Shown one piece after another: positions 11,717-22,833 of a stretch of 64,000 nt of DNA; position 1 is the first letter of the stretch; each line of letters begins with the position of its first letter. Origin of the DNA: Takashimella koratensis (Eukaryota > Basidiomycota > Tremellomycetes > Trichosporonales > Tetragoniomycetaceae); contig BCKT01000001.1 of assembly GCA_003116875.1 (NCBI GenBank), positions 325,763 to 389,762 of the forward strand, in the 5' to 3' direction. Position numbers and translations under genes: made by a program. Under the pieces are notes generated by a model that saw only the letters and a list, made by a program, of their open reading frames with translations, made no database searches and had not been told where the DNA came from.

Positions 11717-12735
11717 TCAGGTATCGCGTGCCTTCCTTCGTCTTGGCGGGTACAACGTCCTGTTTACCAGATCGATCGGTAAATCGATCGCTTCCGGGAT
11801 CGAATCGGGTCGTGTAAATTTCCAGTAATACTCCATCGGCTCAGACAAGTGTACTCCGGCTGTCAGCTCGAGTAGTTTGGAGGGGGGAGGATGAGGTTGA
11901 CATTCACGTGTCATGAGTGTGTTTGAGGACCACGGTGGTGTTTGTACGATGGAAAGACCGGCGTAGGACCAGTAAGCCAAGAGAACCATCATCATCATCC
12001 AGCAGGGTACGATGACTGCCCATTCCCTGATGGATTGATCAGCAAACTCCGTTCTCCGCCCACTCCATAACAGTCTCCAGTGCAAAGTATGCTCTTGACT
12101 TACCGACTAGGGTACCAAGTCCACCCGACTGCATCTAGCCACGCTGGAGGGAAGAACGCCCAAGCGAGATAAATCCCGAACGCGAGGTAAGTCAGGAGGA
12201 CAGCGATGAACCCGTATACCTCCTTGGGCGAGGGGAGGGGCTCAGTGCGAGGAGAGAGGGGCTGAGGAGGCCATGGAGAGATAGGGGTGACGGGAGATAG
12301 AGGGGAGAAGGGTGGAGAGGGGGGCTCGGGTGGCATTTGTGACGAATAGAGGGAAGGTTGAAACGGTCCCGAGATGGAGGTTGCCCAAGAGTCGTGTGGT
12401 GTTGAGTAGAAAGGGGGACGGTGGTTAGTAGTATGACCTGTAGTGTTTGGGAGGACTGGGCGGATTCCTTTGGAAAGGACAGGTGGGAGAGGTGACAGGT
12501 ACGACGCGTAGGTAGAGGTTGGTTCCTCGGGACGTGTGGGATGGTAAAGACGGAGGAAGGGATGTTGTGGAGCCGGTCCAGAGTCAAAGTGATCAAGCTC
12601 ACGAGGTACCGAGGGGTTGGTTGTGGGTGGAGGGAGGATGGGAGGGGGACAAGGGGGACAGGTGGGACAGGTGGATGCGGCTGGAATGGATGGTGTTTCA
12701 TGTGGAGGACCCTGTAGGTGTGATGACGGGATCAA
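11717..12735 (-). CDS. GPI19: GPI-GlcNAc transferase subunit PIG-P
   Basis: Subunit of the ER complex that adds GlcNAc to phosphatidylinositol, the first step of GPI-anchor synthesis. Two exons, 12735-12104 and 12026-11717, join within an Arg codon to give 313 aa. The PIG-P domain lies in the C-terminal half: EVYGF followed by a membrane segment (IAVLLTYLAFGIYLAWAF), then GWTWYPSREWAVIVP, a second membrane segment and TPP. Residues 1-170 form a Pro/Ser-rich extension much longer than yeast or human PIG-P. An internal Met before the domain (about residue 137) could be the real start. The gene is divergent from MSB2. Its partner subunits are not in this window. Confidence 0.87.
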
Positions 12736-13082
12736 ATGATGGATACAGGCAGGACGGAGCTAGTGGACTGCGAGTGGACCCTGAATCCCAACACACGCGA
12801 CAGAGTGTCTAGGGCAAAGGAGGAGAGCGTCGCTCAACTAGGGCAGAGGTCGGTGCCTTCACGTTGGGAAAGGAAAAGAAACAAGGGGTTACAGTAAACA
12901 GAGTGCAGCTTGTACAGGTGTACAGGTCACCAGAGACCAAGAGACCAGAAAAGAAACACAAGGACGCTAACCTTGCATGGGTGTTTGTGGCCTCGCTCAG
13001 TTGCACCCGTACCCGTTGGCGTTGGCGTTTGTAATTGTCAACCGTCTGTCTCTTCCTCTTCTCCTTGTCTCTCTCACTCTTC

Positions 13083-13114
13083 ACTCCCACTCCCACTCCC
13101 ACTCCCACTCCCAC
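13083..13114. repeat. (ACTCCC)n hexanucleotide repeat
   Basis: About five perfect copies of ACTCCC in the region between GPI19 and MSB2. Confidence 0.8.
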
Positions 13115-13663
13115 ACCCACACTCACGCTCACCGCCGACTCTGACCGCGTCGGCATCAAACTCGCATTCAAGGACGGGCGCCTGAATCTCCAACTGGGTA
13201 CCGGTGAGTCCCTGCAGCCAGAGCGGGAATGCGAGCGGAGTCTTTTGGCAGGGGCCCTTTGAGAGATGAAGACGGGGTCGAGAAGGGAAGGGCAGACGCG
13301 GTACGCAGTGGTGTTGATTGAAAGAAGGGAGAGGAGAAGAAGGCAAGGTAGAAGGAGAGATAGACTGGCAGGTGATCCGAGCGAGTGTTAATGCGAGGGG
13401 AAGCGAGAGGGATGCAGGTCAAAGGAAGAGACGGGTCCGGGGTGTGCGTGATCGCAAGGAGCAGAGGGGAAGGAGGGGAAGAGGGGCGTGTGCGTGATGG
13501 ATCATGATTGATGACGCCGAGGGGGGGAGGGGGGGCAAGTCGCAAGGACCGTGCGGTTCCTTGTTGACAGCTCTCCCTTGCATTGCCCGGACCACCCCCC
13601 ACCCCGCACCCCGACCCCTGTCGTCTCAACCCCACGCATTCACGACCAGTCTGCAACTCACTG

Positions 13664-13699
13664 CCCGTCCCACCCCGTCCCACCCCGTCCCACCCCGTC
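13664..13699. repeat. 10-bp tandem repeat (CGTCCCACCC)
   Basis: About three and a half copies of a ten-base C-rich unit upstream of MSB2. Confidence 0.8.
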
Positions 13700-14458
13700 T
13701 CCATGCCATCCCCTACCTCCCCATCTCGGTTTCCATCTCCACCCACCCTCATCCATCTTCATCCTCATCCTCACTCCCCTCCTCCCCATCTGTCCATCTC
13801 ACCCTGGTCCCCATCTCACTTTGTCTCCTCCTCCTCGCCGCTCTTCCTTTCTCAATCCTCCTCACCCACCCTCTCGACCGAGTCCACCCCCACCACCAAC
13901 GCCCTCTCTAACAATCAACTACAGTCACTCTTTTTACTTCACACTCGTTGGTCTCGTCCCGTTCAGCCTATACCCATTCCCTTCCTCACTCCGACCTACC
14001 TGTCAACCCAAAGAAAGCAGCAAAAAACGAAACCAATCGAAACCCACCCCACGCTAGCCTCTTTCTCTACCGCAGACCGACGCCGACCGACCCCCCCATC
14101 GGCCCATCCTTTCACGTCGACACTCCTTCAAACCATTCACGGGTGCCGCTCTTTTCACTCCCGCGTCTCACTCACCCACCGCTCAAGGGGTCGACTCGCG
14201 ATCCAGTGATAGACAACGACACAGAGAGATATTGAGAGCGAGTGAACATTGACCTGTCCACTTGATCGGGAAACCTTGGGTTGAGAGCGAGATTCAATCG
14301 TCCTATCAACACCTCGACCCCGACAACCAGCGACTGATTCATTTCCGCTCGCTTTGTTCCCTCTCCACCACCTACTTCCATCGTCCATGTCAACCTGAGT
14401 TTCATCGTCCGCTACCTACCCCGACTCCAGCACCATCGCGTCCGGCGTCGCTCTCATC

Positions 14459-17400
14459 ATGCGTGGGGGACGACAGACCGAGCAGGGGCGGCGGCCGGGC
14501 ATTCTCCCGTTCCTCGTCGCCACCCTCGTCCTGTCTCACCTCGCTCTCGCCCACGACGGCGCATTCAAACACCACACGCGATCGCGCGCAAAGCCGCACC
14601 GCGCCGTCGGCGAGAGGCAGATCATTGACGGTGGGTATTGAAGCATGGTGGTGGTCAAACTGCGGTCGTAGTGGTGAAACCGCAGTGGTGATGGGCACGA
14701 GCCGCGTTGTGATGCTGATGCTTGGTGGTTTTAGTAAACGTTGATGTCGGAGCTAGCTCCTCGTCTGCCTCTTCATCGGCGCCAGTAACATCTGCAGTAG
14801 TCCCACCAATCGCGATCACACCGTCGAGTTCGATCTCTAGTGCATCGTCTTCCGCGTCTCCGACCTCTGACCCGTCGTCGTCATCGGCATCGGCATCAGC
14901 CAGCTCAACCGGAAACATCTTGAGCGACCTATTAGGCCCACTCCTCTCCCCCTCGTCCTCATCCTCGTCATCGAGCCCCGCGTCGTCCATCTCATCTGCA
15001 TCCCCAGCCGCCGCGGTCATCTCGAGCTCATCCTCCGCCTCATCCGACAGCTCTTCCACATCAAGCAGTGAGTTCAAGCATTCAATTTCTCAAGCTTCAA
15101 GCTCTGCGCCTGCAATCTTTCAAATCCTGCAACAAGCCTTCTTGCATGTGGCTGGTCCACAACATTCTCCACCCTCATCCACTCCCCCATCCCTACCTCG
15201 CCGAAGAGACAGCGTCGACTCCTCGCGCCATCTTCCATGGAAGAGAACCGCGAGCGGAGACGTTGTTTCTCCATCCCCTCAGCCTGGTCCAGCCTCTACC
15301 GGTCAGTCAGACCCGCAGACCACAGATGACGGGGGAAAACCCTCGGTCACGCCAGACGTGCACCAATCCTCCACATCAGACCAAGGTCCTGCAATCTTAT
15401 CCACGTCCTTCAAAGACCCCGCCGCTTCTTCCCACTCCGACGTGACCAGTCCATCATCCCCATCAACCTTTCCAAGCGTTACTCCAGCTTCTTCGAGCAA
15501 ACCTTCAGATTCAATCACAATTCCAACCTCAACTCCAAGCTCTCCTTCGTCCACCCCTCCAATCTCTTCCACCTCAGACTTGTCGTCATCTACTACCATC
15601 TCAAACCCTGCCTCTTCCACCAATGTGCTTGGCCCAGATGTGGGGACAACTTCCTCTACATCTCCAACCACGACTCCTTCTACTTCAGCTCTTAAGTCAA
15701 TATCATCTCTCTCGGATTCAATCTCTTCCCCGACGTCAACGGGGGGTGTACCATTTGGTACGCCCTCTGGCGCCACATCCACCCCCTCCCTTTCCTTGTC
15801 CGGTCCATCTACGGCCGTGTCTTCTGGGCCATCCACTGGTCCCTCCGACTCGTTCTCGGGCCAGACCACTGTTTCATCTACCGACACTGTCACGACCCTC
15901 TCCACGGGGTCAACCAGCAGTTCCACAACTCTGTCAAGTTCCACGACCCTAACTGGGCCCACAACCTTGACAGGCGCCACCACCGCCACCTCCCCATCTT
16001 CTTCAAACTCCACCACTCTCTCTACAACAATCTCTTCCCAATCTTCAACATTTCATTCCATCTCTCTCACGATTGGCCAGTTCTCCGAAACATCTGCAGA
16101 GTTCACTTTACCTGGATCAAGTACTCACACGACTTTTTCAGCTTCAAGCGCCGGGTCGAGCGGGTCTTTTGGCCAGCCCATCTCCTCGTCGTCCACCATT
16201 TCCTCGACCTCGGTATCGTCCTCGACCCTATCATCCGCATCTTCTCCCTCATCGTCGGGAATCTCGGACTCGTCCTCGGCGTCTTCGGCGACCCCCACGT
16301 CGACCACGACTTCCGATACCGTCAACCTCTCCTTCTCCCAATTCTCCCCGAGCTCATCCTCCTCGGTCCCTCCTGCGTCATCCACCTCCGCGCCGGCCTC
16401 TTCCGATTCCGTATCGAGCAACCCGATCGTCAGCTCGACCTCGTCCGCTCCGAGCTCAGCTTCGACTGATGGGATCTCCCTCGGTGTCTCGATCGGTATG
16501 TCGACGGGATCTTCAGACTCGTCGACCGCTGTCCCGCCAACTTCCACCCCGGTCAGCGCGATCACTGTTTCGTCCACAAGCACGACCTCGACCACAGATG
16601 CTACGTCTACCGTTGTCGACCCGTTGTCAGTGACGAGTACATCGGCGACCTCGTCCCCGCCCGTGTCGTCGGCGCCTCCCGCTTCGTCCACCACAGCAAC
16701 GACCGACTCGTCGACCCCGAGCTCGCCGCCGATAAGCTCAGCTCCGTCCAGCGCCACCGCAACCTCGGACCCCGGTAGCTCCAGCCAGCCTGCGCCGACT
16801 TCCTCCGGCCCCTCAGACACCGGCGTCTCAACGTCTGCAGGACCGACTAGCGCCCCTTCCCTCCCCGCGTCGTCTGGGACCGTTTCGTCCAGCACAAACT
16901 CGGCAGATACGGCAGATATCTCGACTTCGGCGCCGGCTTCAATGTCGTCCGCATCGACTGACTGGACCAACGGTACCCTTGTCTCCGTGACCTCTGCACC
17001 TGGTGCATCTGGATCTCAAGTTATTACGGTTCCAGTCACCTCGTCTTCATCGTCATCAGCGTCGTTATCCTCTGGGTCGTCGTCAACTTCATCCAACAAC
17101 GACGCGTACACCCCTACCCAGACGTTCCTGATTGTCGCGTCGACCCCTAGCTCATCGTCCTCGTCTACCTCGAGCTCTTCTATGAGCGGATCGTACAGCG
17201 GTTCAGCCTCAACTTCGACGACTCCAACCACTACTCTCCCACCAACAGCGACGATCCCAGCGAGCGTACCTACGTTAATTGTTCCTGCCAACGCAGTGCA
17301 AACCAACCCAGACTACAACACTGGCAAGAGCAGTGACCCAGTCAAGGATGACACGCTCTGCTCGATCCTCTTGTCGGACCAGTATCCCTGGGGGTTCACG

Positions 17401-18549
17401 GTCAACTCGTCGGACGCTCAGAGTCAGCTCTTCAACACGTTCCCGGCCGTCATCGCCACTGCCTTGGGTATCGACGGTGAGTCGGTTTGGAGCTCTGCAA
17501 CGTGAGATAGTAGAACTAGGTACTGACATACTCGGAACTGGACAGAATCCGACGTCCTCACGTACGGTCTTGAAGTGTACCAACCGGCCTCATGGGATGG
17601 CGACGACGCTTCTCTCCTCACGCAGTACCTGATGTATATCCCGGCGGACCAATTCAACACACTCCAAGCGTACATCCAGACCAAGTCATCCCCTATCTAC
17701 AATCAGACGGGTATCAACGGCGCGCTTGCTGCTCAGATCGACGCGTCATACCCTCTGGCAGCGGCTAGCAGTGGGTCTACCACCTCGACGACTACGTCGA
17801 GCACCACGTCGTCATCCTCCTCGCGTAACCGGGACATTATCATCGGTGTATGTGTCGGTATCGGAGGGTCGTTATGGATCGCCTTGGTGTTTTGGATCTA
17901 CCGCCGAGTCAAGCGGTCCAACGAGCAAGCGGTTCACAAGCGCTTGTCGGAACACATGTCCATGTTCTCCTCGGGTGCGCCATACGACGGTCGAGGTGGA
18001 CAGGGGAATGATAGCCGTCGCGAGTCAGCGGCTCCGTCTATCGCAGCTAGCGAGATCGATGATCGACCAAGTTCGTTCTACGCTTCGCCGATGGACAATT
18101 ACCCGTCGATGCGACACCGACAACGCGATAGCTACGGCGACTCGATGCGTGAGGGTTCCGACAACAGCCACACCCACCAGCCATACTACGACGACCCGCA
18201 CTCAGGGGGCCCCTTCCAGGACCAGCCCCAACAAGGTAGTGGAATGTCCTACTCCCCCTCGGTTTTCGGGACCTCGTGGTTCCAGAACCCTCACCCGCCA
18301 CCTGGTGCCGCCCGCGCTCCCGAAATGACAATGGCCAACAACAGGCTCAGCCAGAACCCATTCGAGGATATGGTCACTAGGAGTTATCTCGATACCTCGG
18401 GCCGTACGGCAGGTGGGGTCGCGGGGGTCACGAGTGGTTCGGGAGGTGGGAGTAATTCTCCACCAGGGTACAGGCACGTACAGAAGGGGATGATCTCACA
18501 GCCGACTCTTCAAGCCAACTCGCTAGAGTTTATCGAGTATAATCGATAA
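14459..18549 (+). CDS. MSB2: Signalling mucin Msb2
   Basis: Plasma-membrane sensor of the fungal MAPK pathways for filamentation and osmotic stress. Three exons, 14459-14630, 14735-17476 and 17546-18549, give 1305 aa. Residues ~14-31 (ILPFLVATLVLSHLALA) form a signal peptide. About 840 residues are then extremely Ser/Thr-rich, the expected O-mannosylated mucin region. Residues ~905-1045 match the Hkr1-Msb2 homology domain: DQYPWGF, SQLFNTFPAVIATALGI, YLMYIPADQ and a final IDASYPL. One membrane helix (~1069-1091, IIIGVCVGIGGSLWIALVF) is followed by a 214-residue cytoplasmic tail. Shedding next to the HMH region is known for Msb2 in other fungi. Large antisense open frames within it are artefacts of the Ser-codon bias. 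Confidence 0.9.
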
Positions 18550-19342
18550 ACCAGTATTCAACCCGTCTTCGTTTCGTTACACCCTTCCTCCCCTCCCTAC
18601 CCAGATAAAGTAAACACGAACAATTGAACTCTTTTCAACTCGCTCTCGATCTTTCTTCTTTTAAACTAAAGGACAATATTGTTCGGCCCTCGAGAACTGT
18701 TTCCATCCCCACCTCACTCCTCCCTCTTCCCTTGCATTCTCATTTCCGCTTGTGTTGGGCCAGATTATTCTATCTGCGACCGTCGCTCGTGTTTATAGAT
18801 TCTCTCCACCCTCTCTCGATCTCATTCCACCTTCATACGCTCGTGGGCCAACTGCTGTATCTCGGCAGGTATATATGATTTCAATAAAACCACCGTTCCC
18901 CCTCCCCTCTTTCCTCCCTAACCCACCCTTTCCTCCTTGTTCGTCTTCTCATAAACAATGGCTGGGCCATCGTAGGTTTCTTTACCCCAACCCAATCTCT
19001 TCTCTTGTTTCATTCTTTTCGCTAGGTTTATTAGGTAGCCATTATTGTCCTATGCAGCAAGGCTAGTTGTGTACGTGCTATACTCGGTGGTGTTGGACGT
19101 GGAAGTGGCGGTTGCCAGACCTGTGGAAGGTGGAGGTGGGCCATACTCCATTCCATGGCTGTGAATATTCGTCACCGGCTAGTCAACTCAGTCTAGATGC
19201 CGCAGCTGCTTTTAGCTGCTTGCTCATCCTTCCCCCTTTGCCCTTTCCCCTTCCCCCTTCCCACATCTCACAACCTCGTCTGCATCCTCATCCTTCACTC
19301 AACCCCACCTCTACATCAGCATATAACACATTCATCAATAAC
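18550..19342. other. Intergenic
   Basis: Contains the MSB2 3' UTR and the pyrimidine-rich promoter of the next gene. No gene is seen. Confidence 0.5.
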
Positions 19343-21001
19343 ATGGGTCTCCCGCGTGCTCTCGCTTTCCTCAAGTTTGGAAACGGACCTCAGGTCCTTG
19401 AAGTGTGAGTTGATTCGCTTGCATCGTCGTCATAAACCGGATCGTCGTCGTTGTCGTCGTCGTCGTGTTTGTGTTTGTCTTGGTTGTCTTGGTTGTCTTG
19501 GTTGTACCCAGTCGTCGTGGTCGTCCATACCCAGCCAAGCCTTTGTACCCTCCTATCGCTGCAACCATCCAATCCGCGCACCTTATACCATCTGTACGCG
19601 ACCATGACCGCTTCCCCTTCCTTGTACTCTAACCTCATCCTGTCGATACACTCACGTCTTCGATAGACCTTTTCATCAACGTACGGTGCTGACTCACTTC
19701 TCTTGCACCCACTTATTCGACGCACGAAACCGATCGGTCCTACCTGTCCTCATCCATCGTCATTATCACTCTCTTTATCTCCAAATATCCACCACTCCAC
19801 TTTCATGTGAACCCTTCCCCCTTCCCGCCCCCTCCCGCCGGTGACCTGCCAACACCTTCTCGACCCCGACAGGTTCCTCGACCCCCTTTGTCCGCCTTCG
19901 GGACGTATGCTTCGTTCCCTCGCATCAAACGTCATCCCTCTTGTTGGCAAAGGTGGGAAATACGATGGACAGTTGAGCGTGATCACCCGTGTCTACCCGC
20001 AACCTTTGTAAGTGGTCTCTGAGCCCTGATCTCTGGTCCCTGGTCCTTCGTCTCTTCATCTCTTCAATTCTTGTCACCCGCATAGGTGGTACGAGCCAAC
20101 CAAAGTATCAAAAGTACATCCCGCCATTGTCCACTAACACTATCCTCAACCCACAACTAGCCACTACTTCTCGCCTTTCCCGAGCGAGGCGCTGCTCGTG
20201 TTCGGCCACGACCACCCGGAGCTCTTCCTCGACTATTTCCTCGCTGTACGTGGAAGTGTATATTCGCTTGTAATCGCATAAACTGATACCCCATGCTCCT
20301 TCCCTGACTCACAAACTGTCACCCGTGCGCGCGCTTTCAACAACAACGTGACGCCCGCTTCGACAAATCCCTTCTCAATCTGGCCCTTCCGCACATGCCT
20401 CTCCCACCTCTGCCTTCTCCTCACTCTTACCATTGTTCCTTATCCACCCATTTCCTGTCTCCTCCTTCCCGCTTAACCTCCCTCGCTTCCCGCCTCTACA
20501 GGTCATGGACGCTCAGTCTCAATTTGCCAACCAAAAAGTCATGGACAAGACACCTAACGAGGTCGTCTCGGTCTACGTCAACATCGCTCTCGATGTTCTT
20601 GAGAAAGCTGGGAAACTTGGGTCGGGCCCACGCAGTGCCGCCCATGGTCAGCTCACCGAGCAGTTGATTCCGCGCGATAAGGCCAACGGGGGTAGCGTCG
20701 CGTTCATGGATTACAAGTTCCTCAGTACGTAGCTGGTACATAGGTTGGGTATTGGAGCGAGGACTGCATGGCGTTGGGGAGGAAGAGGGGGCTGACGAGG
20801 ATCGGTACAGTCAAGGAAGGAAGACAGAACGGTATCCATGTGACGGTGAGTGATAATGGCTTCGTCGTCAAGTGGTGGTCGGATTAGTCGCAATGGAGTC
20901 TCGGGCTGACATCTCAGCCCACGGCCCTGTTCAACGGTCTTGAGGAAGGAACCATCTCCAGCTCGTGGGGCAAAGACGACTGGGACCAGTTCCTCGCGTG
21001 A
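19343..21001 (+). CDS. DsbA-like thioredoxin-fold protein
   Basis: Six exons: 19343-19404, 19873-20007, 20161-20245, 20502-20724, 20811-20845 and 20918-21001, 207 aa. The start of the fold reads QVLEVFLDPLCPPSGRM, placing a Cys-Pro-Pro-Ser in the position of the CxxC active site of DsbA-type proteins. The second cysteine is therefore missing, as often seen in fungal relatives. Later conserved parts are YPQPFHYFSPFPSEALL, LFLDYFLAVMDAQ and the C-terminal GRQNGIHVTPTALFNGLEEG, which holds the cis-Pro loop (VTP). No signal peptide is seen, so it is probably cytosolic. The enzymatic role is unknown: it could be a monothiol oxidoreductase or glutathione-linked. The first intron (468 nt) is long for this genome and carries simple repeats. 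Confidence 0.72.
19442..19505. repeat. GTC-rich and (TTGGTTGTC)n simple repeats in an intron
   Basis: Imperfect CGT triplets followed by three copies of a nine-base unit lie inside intron 1 of the thioredoxin-fold gene. Confidence 0.7.
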
Positions 21002-21314
21002 GTCTTAACCGCAAGCAAGGAAAGGTGCACCAGCTCACACCATTACCAGTTCGCGCCTCGACTGAACGTCGGCGTCGGCTACATACAAGCGACGTAGCTC
21101 GCGCGGACGCGTCGAGCTTATCAAGTCTGAGAATCTGTGTTCGAGTCTGATCCAGTTCGAGTCTGAGTCTTCGTATTCCGGATACACGCGGGTAACTTTG
21201 AATCGATCGCAGAAATGAGGGATTGAGACGGGATTGAGAACCAAACAAGGAGCAGAAAGAAGAACGCAGAAAAAACAGAAAAACAATCCAACCTAGCCAA
21301 TTTGGCAAGATGCA
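21002..21314. other. Convergent intergenic region
   Basis: Short stretch between two convergent genes. No feature beyond the 3' UTRs is evident. Confidence 0.5.
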
Positions 21315-22429
21315 TCAGAAGTCGTCAATGGTCCTGTTCAGGTCCGCTTTCAGGTGCTCTTTCATACCCGGGGGTAAGATGGGCTTGCCGTTGTCAGAGA
21401 CGTAGCCTGCATGTCGTCAGCTGGGACCAATGCAAGATGAAGCAGCGGCTGGGAGAGGAGGACTTGGGGGGAGACGTACGGAAGGGCATCTCGATCGACT
21501 CGTGCTTGTTGAACTCGATAGTGGGGAAGTCCTGAGATAGGTTAGATATGGGCTAGAGTGCAGTAGAGATCTACTCACCGTGTAAGGGATCTGGTCCAGT
21601 GGAACTGCAAGCGTTAGTTTATCTCCCTCATGACGGGTTTCACGTGTTCTACTCCCATCTCGATTCTCGTACCCTCTCCGCGATCTCTCTCTACCCAACT
21701 ACTCACTCTGCTCCTCAACGACCTTCTTCGTCACCCCTACAGCTGTATCGGTCGTCATCTGCACCGGACCCAAATGCCTTCCTTCAAACCCCAACTTCCT
21801 CAACTCCCCGGTCCTGTCCCTTGGCGGATCGTCGCCCAAGATCCCGCCGTACAAGAAGACATCGAACACCTCTGCGTCCTCGGGCGCGAGCACGGCGGGG
21901 GCTCGCGGGTCAAGTAGGCAAACGCGGGATTGAGGGATAGACAGGGATTCGAGCAAAGAGAGGATAGGAGAGGTGTGTAGGTGTGCCTTGGAGGATGAGG
22001 AGGAAGAAGAAGGGGAAGTGGTGAGGTAATTTTGGAGAGGAGGGATAGAGGAAGAAGAGAGGGAGGTGAAGTGGACGGAAGAGGAAGGGCCGACGAGGTT
22101 TAGCATGTGAGAGTACCTGAGGGTGTTAGTTGGTTACCTTGGGATTGGGGGATGGAAGGAGGGTCTGGTAAGAAGGCGATGAGAGGGGAAGGGGAAGGGG
22201 AAGAGGAGGGGGGAGACCAAGAGATTGCACTTACTCCAGCCGGACCCATTCAGGGAGAGCCCGCGTCTGCTCATCGTCCTGCTCCATATGCTCTGGGTCA
22301 AGTCAGCAAAGAGCTCCTCATTGACAGTATCTAGCAAAGGGGTACACCGCCCTGTCATCAGAGGAGGAGAAAAAGGGGCATAAAGTCGAGGTAAAGCTCA
22401 CCGATAACGTATTTGAATCCCTTGCTCAT
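21315..22429 (-). CDS. SFM1: Protein-arginine N-methyltransferase Sfm1 (SPOUT family)
   Basis: Yeast Sfm1 monomethylates an arginine of ribosomal protein uS3 (Rps3). Six exons: 22429-22402, 22292-22235, 22116-21707, 21604-21579, 21531-21480 and 21406-21315, 221 aa. The assembled protein matches the family throughout. It begins KYVIEHME...LPEWVRLEY. The SPOUT knot follows as VCLLDPRAPAVLAPEDAE, then FLYGGILGDDPPRDRTGEL and QMTTDTAVGVT. The end is EFNKHESIEMPFRYV with GKPILPPGM. Its Ser-rich insertion (residues ~44-68) is longer than in yeast. It is divergent from the delta-COP gene. Confidence 0.9.
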
Positions 22430-22459
22430 GATGGCTCGTGCTGAGTGGTGTAGGCGATA

Positions 22460-22480
22460 GTGAGTGAGTGAGTGAGTGAG
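22460..22480. repeat. (GTGA)n microsatellite
   Basis: Five tandem copies of GTGA upstream of SFM1. Confidence 0.8.
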
Positions 22481-22772
22481 GTGTTGGTATCTGCGTAGTG
22501 GGTAGGTACAGAGGTCAAGTCGGAAAATCCCAAGACTGCTGAGAAAAAAAACTGGGAAGGAGCTTCAGTGGTGATGGTGATAGACTGCCACATGCCCTTA
22601 CACCGCGCATCATTCGCCCCCATGTCCCAATCCTAATCTTCCCCTCTTTGACTTCATTACAAACTCACTCGCACCATCCTAATCCTTTCCTAATCCCCCT
22701 CCAGGTGGGTCAATTTGCTTCCGTCGTGTCACTCCCCTCGTCGACGTTGCACGCGTTCAAGTCGTCTTCAAC

Positions 22773-22794
22773 ACCACCACCACCACCACCACCA
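22773..22794. repeat. (CCA)n microsatellite
   Basis: About seven CCA triplets in the 5' leader of RET2. Confidence 0.8.
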
Positions 22795-22833
22795 ACTACC
22801 CCTGCCCACCACCCACCACCGCATCCCTTCACC

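Larger units (their letters stand above)
12736..14458. other. Long divergent promoter region of GPI19 and MSB2
   Basis: About 1.7 kb without a supported gene. From about 13500 onward the plus strand is markedly pyrimidine-rich (C and T runs), as in fungal promoters with long 5' leaders. It holds two short tandem repeats (13083-13114 and 13664-13699). Open frames here are low-complexity His/Pro/Ser translations of the C/T bias, not genes. Confidence 0.5.
22430..22833. promoter_or_regulatory. Divergent promoter of SFM1 and RET2
   Basis: A 404-base region between two divergent start codons. It contains a (GTGA)5 repeat (22460-22480) and a (CCA)7 repeat (22773-22794), with pyrimidine-rich sequence before RET2. 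No specific factor site is called. Confidence 0.5.

Noticed and set aside
13168..13752. Minus-strand open frame of 194 codons between GPI19 and MSB2
   Set aside because: Gly/Arg/Pro low complexity from the C/T-biased DNA, with no splice or motif support.
15303..16970. Two large minus-strand open frames (237 and 281 codons) antisense to MSB2
   Set aside because: They are Glu/Val/Asp-rich mirror translations of the TCN/ACN serine-threonine codons on the plus strand and have no independent signal.
22460..22480. Regular GTGA repeat considered as a CRISPR-like or regulatory array
   Set aside because: It is a simple tetranucleotide microsatellite with no spacer structure.
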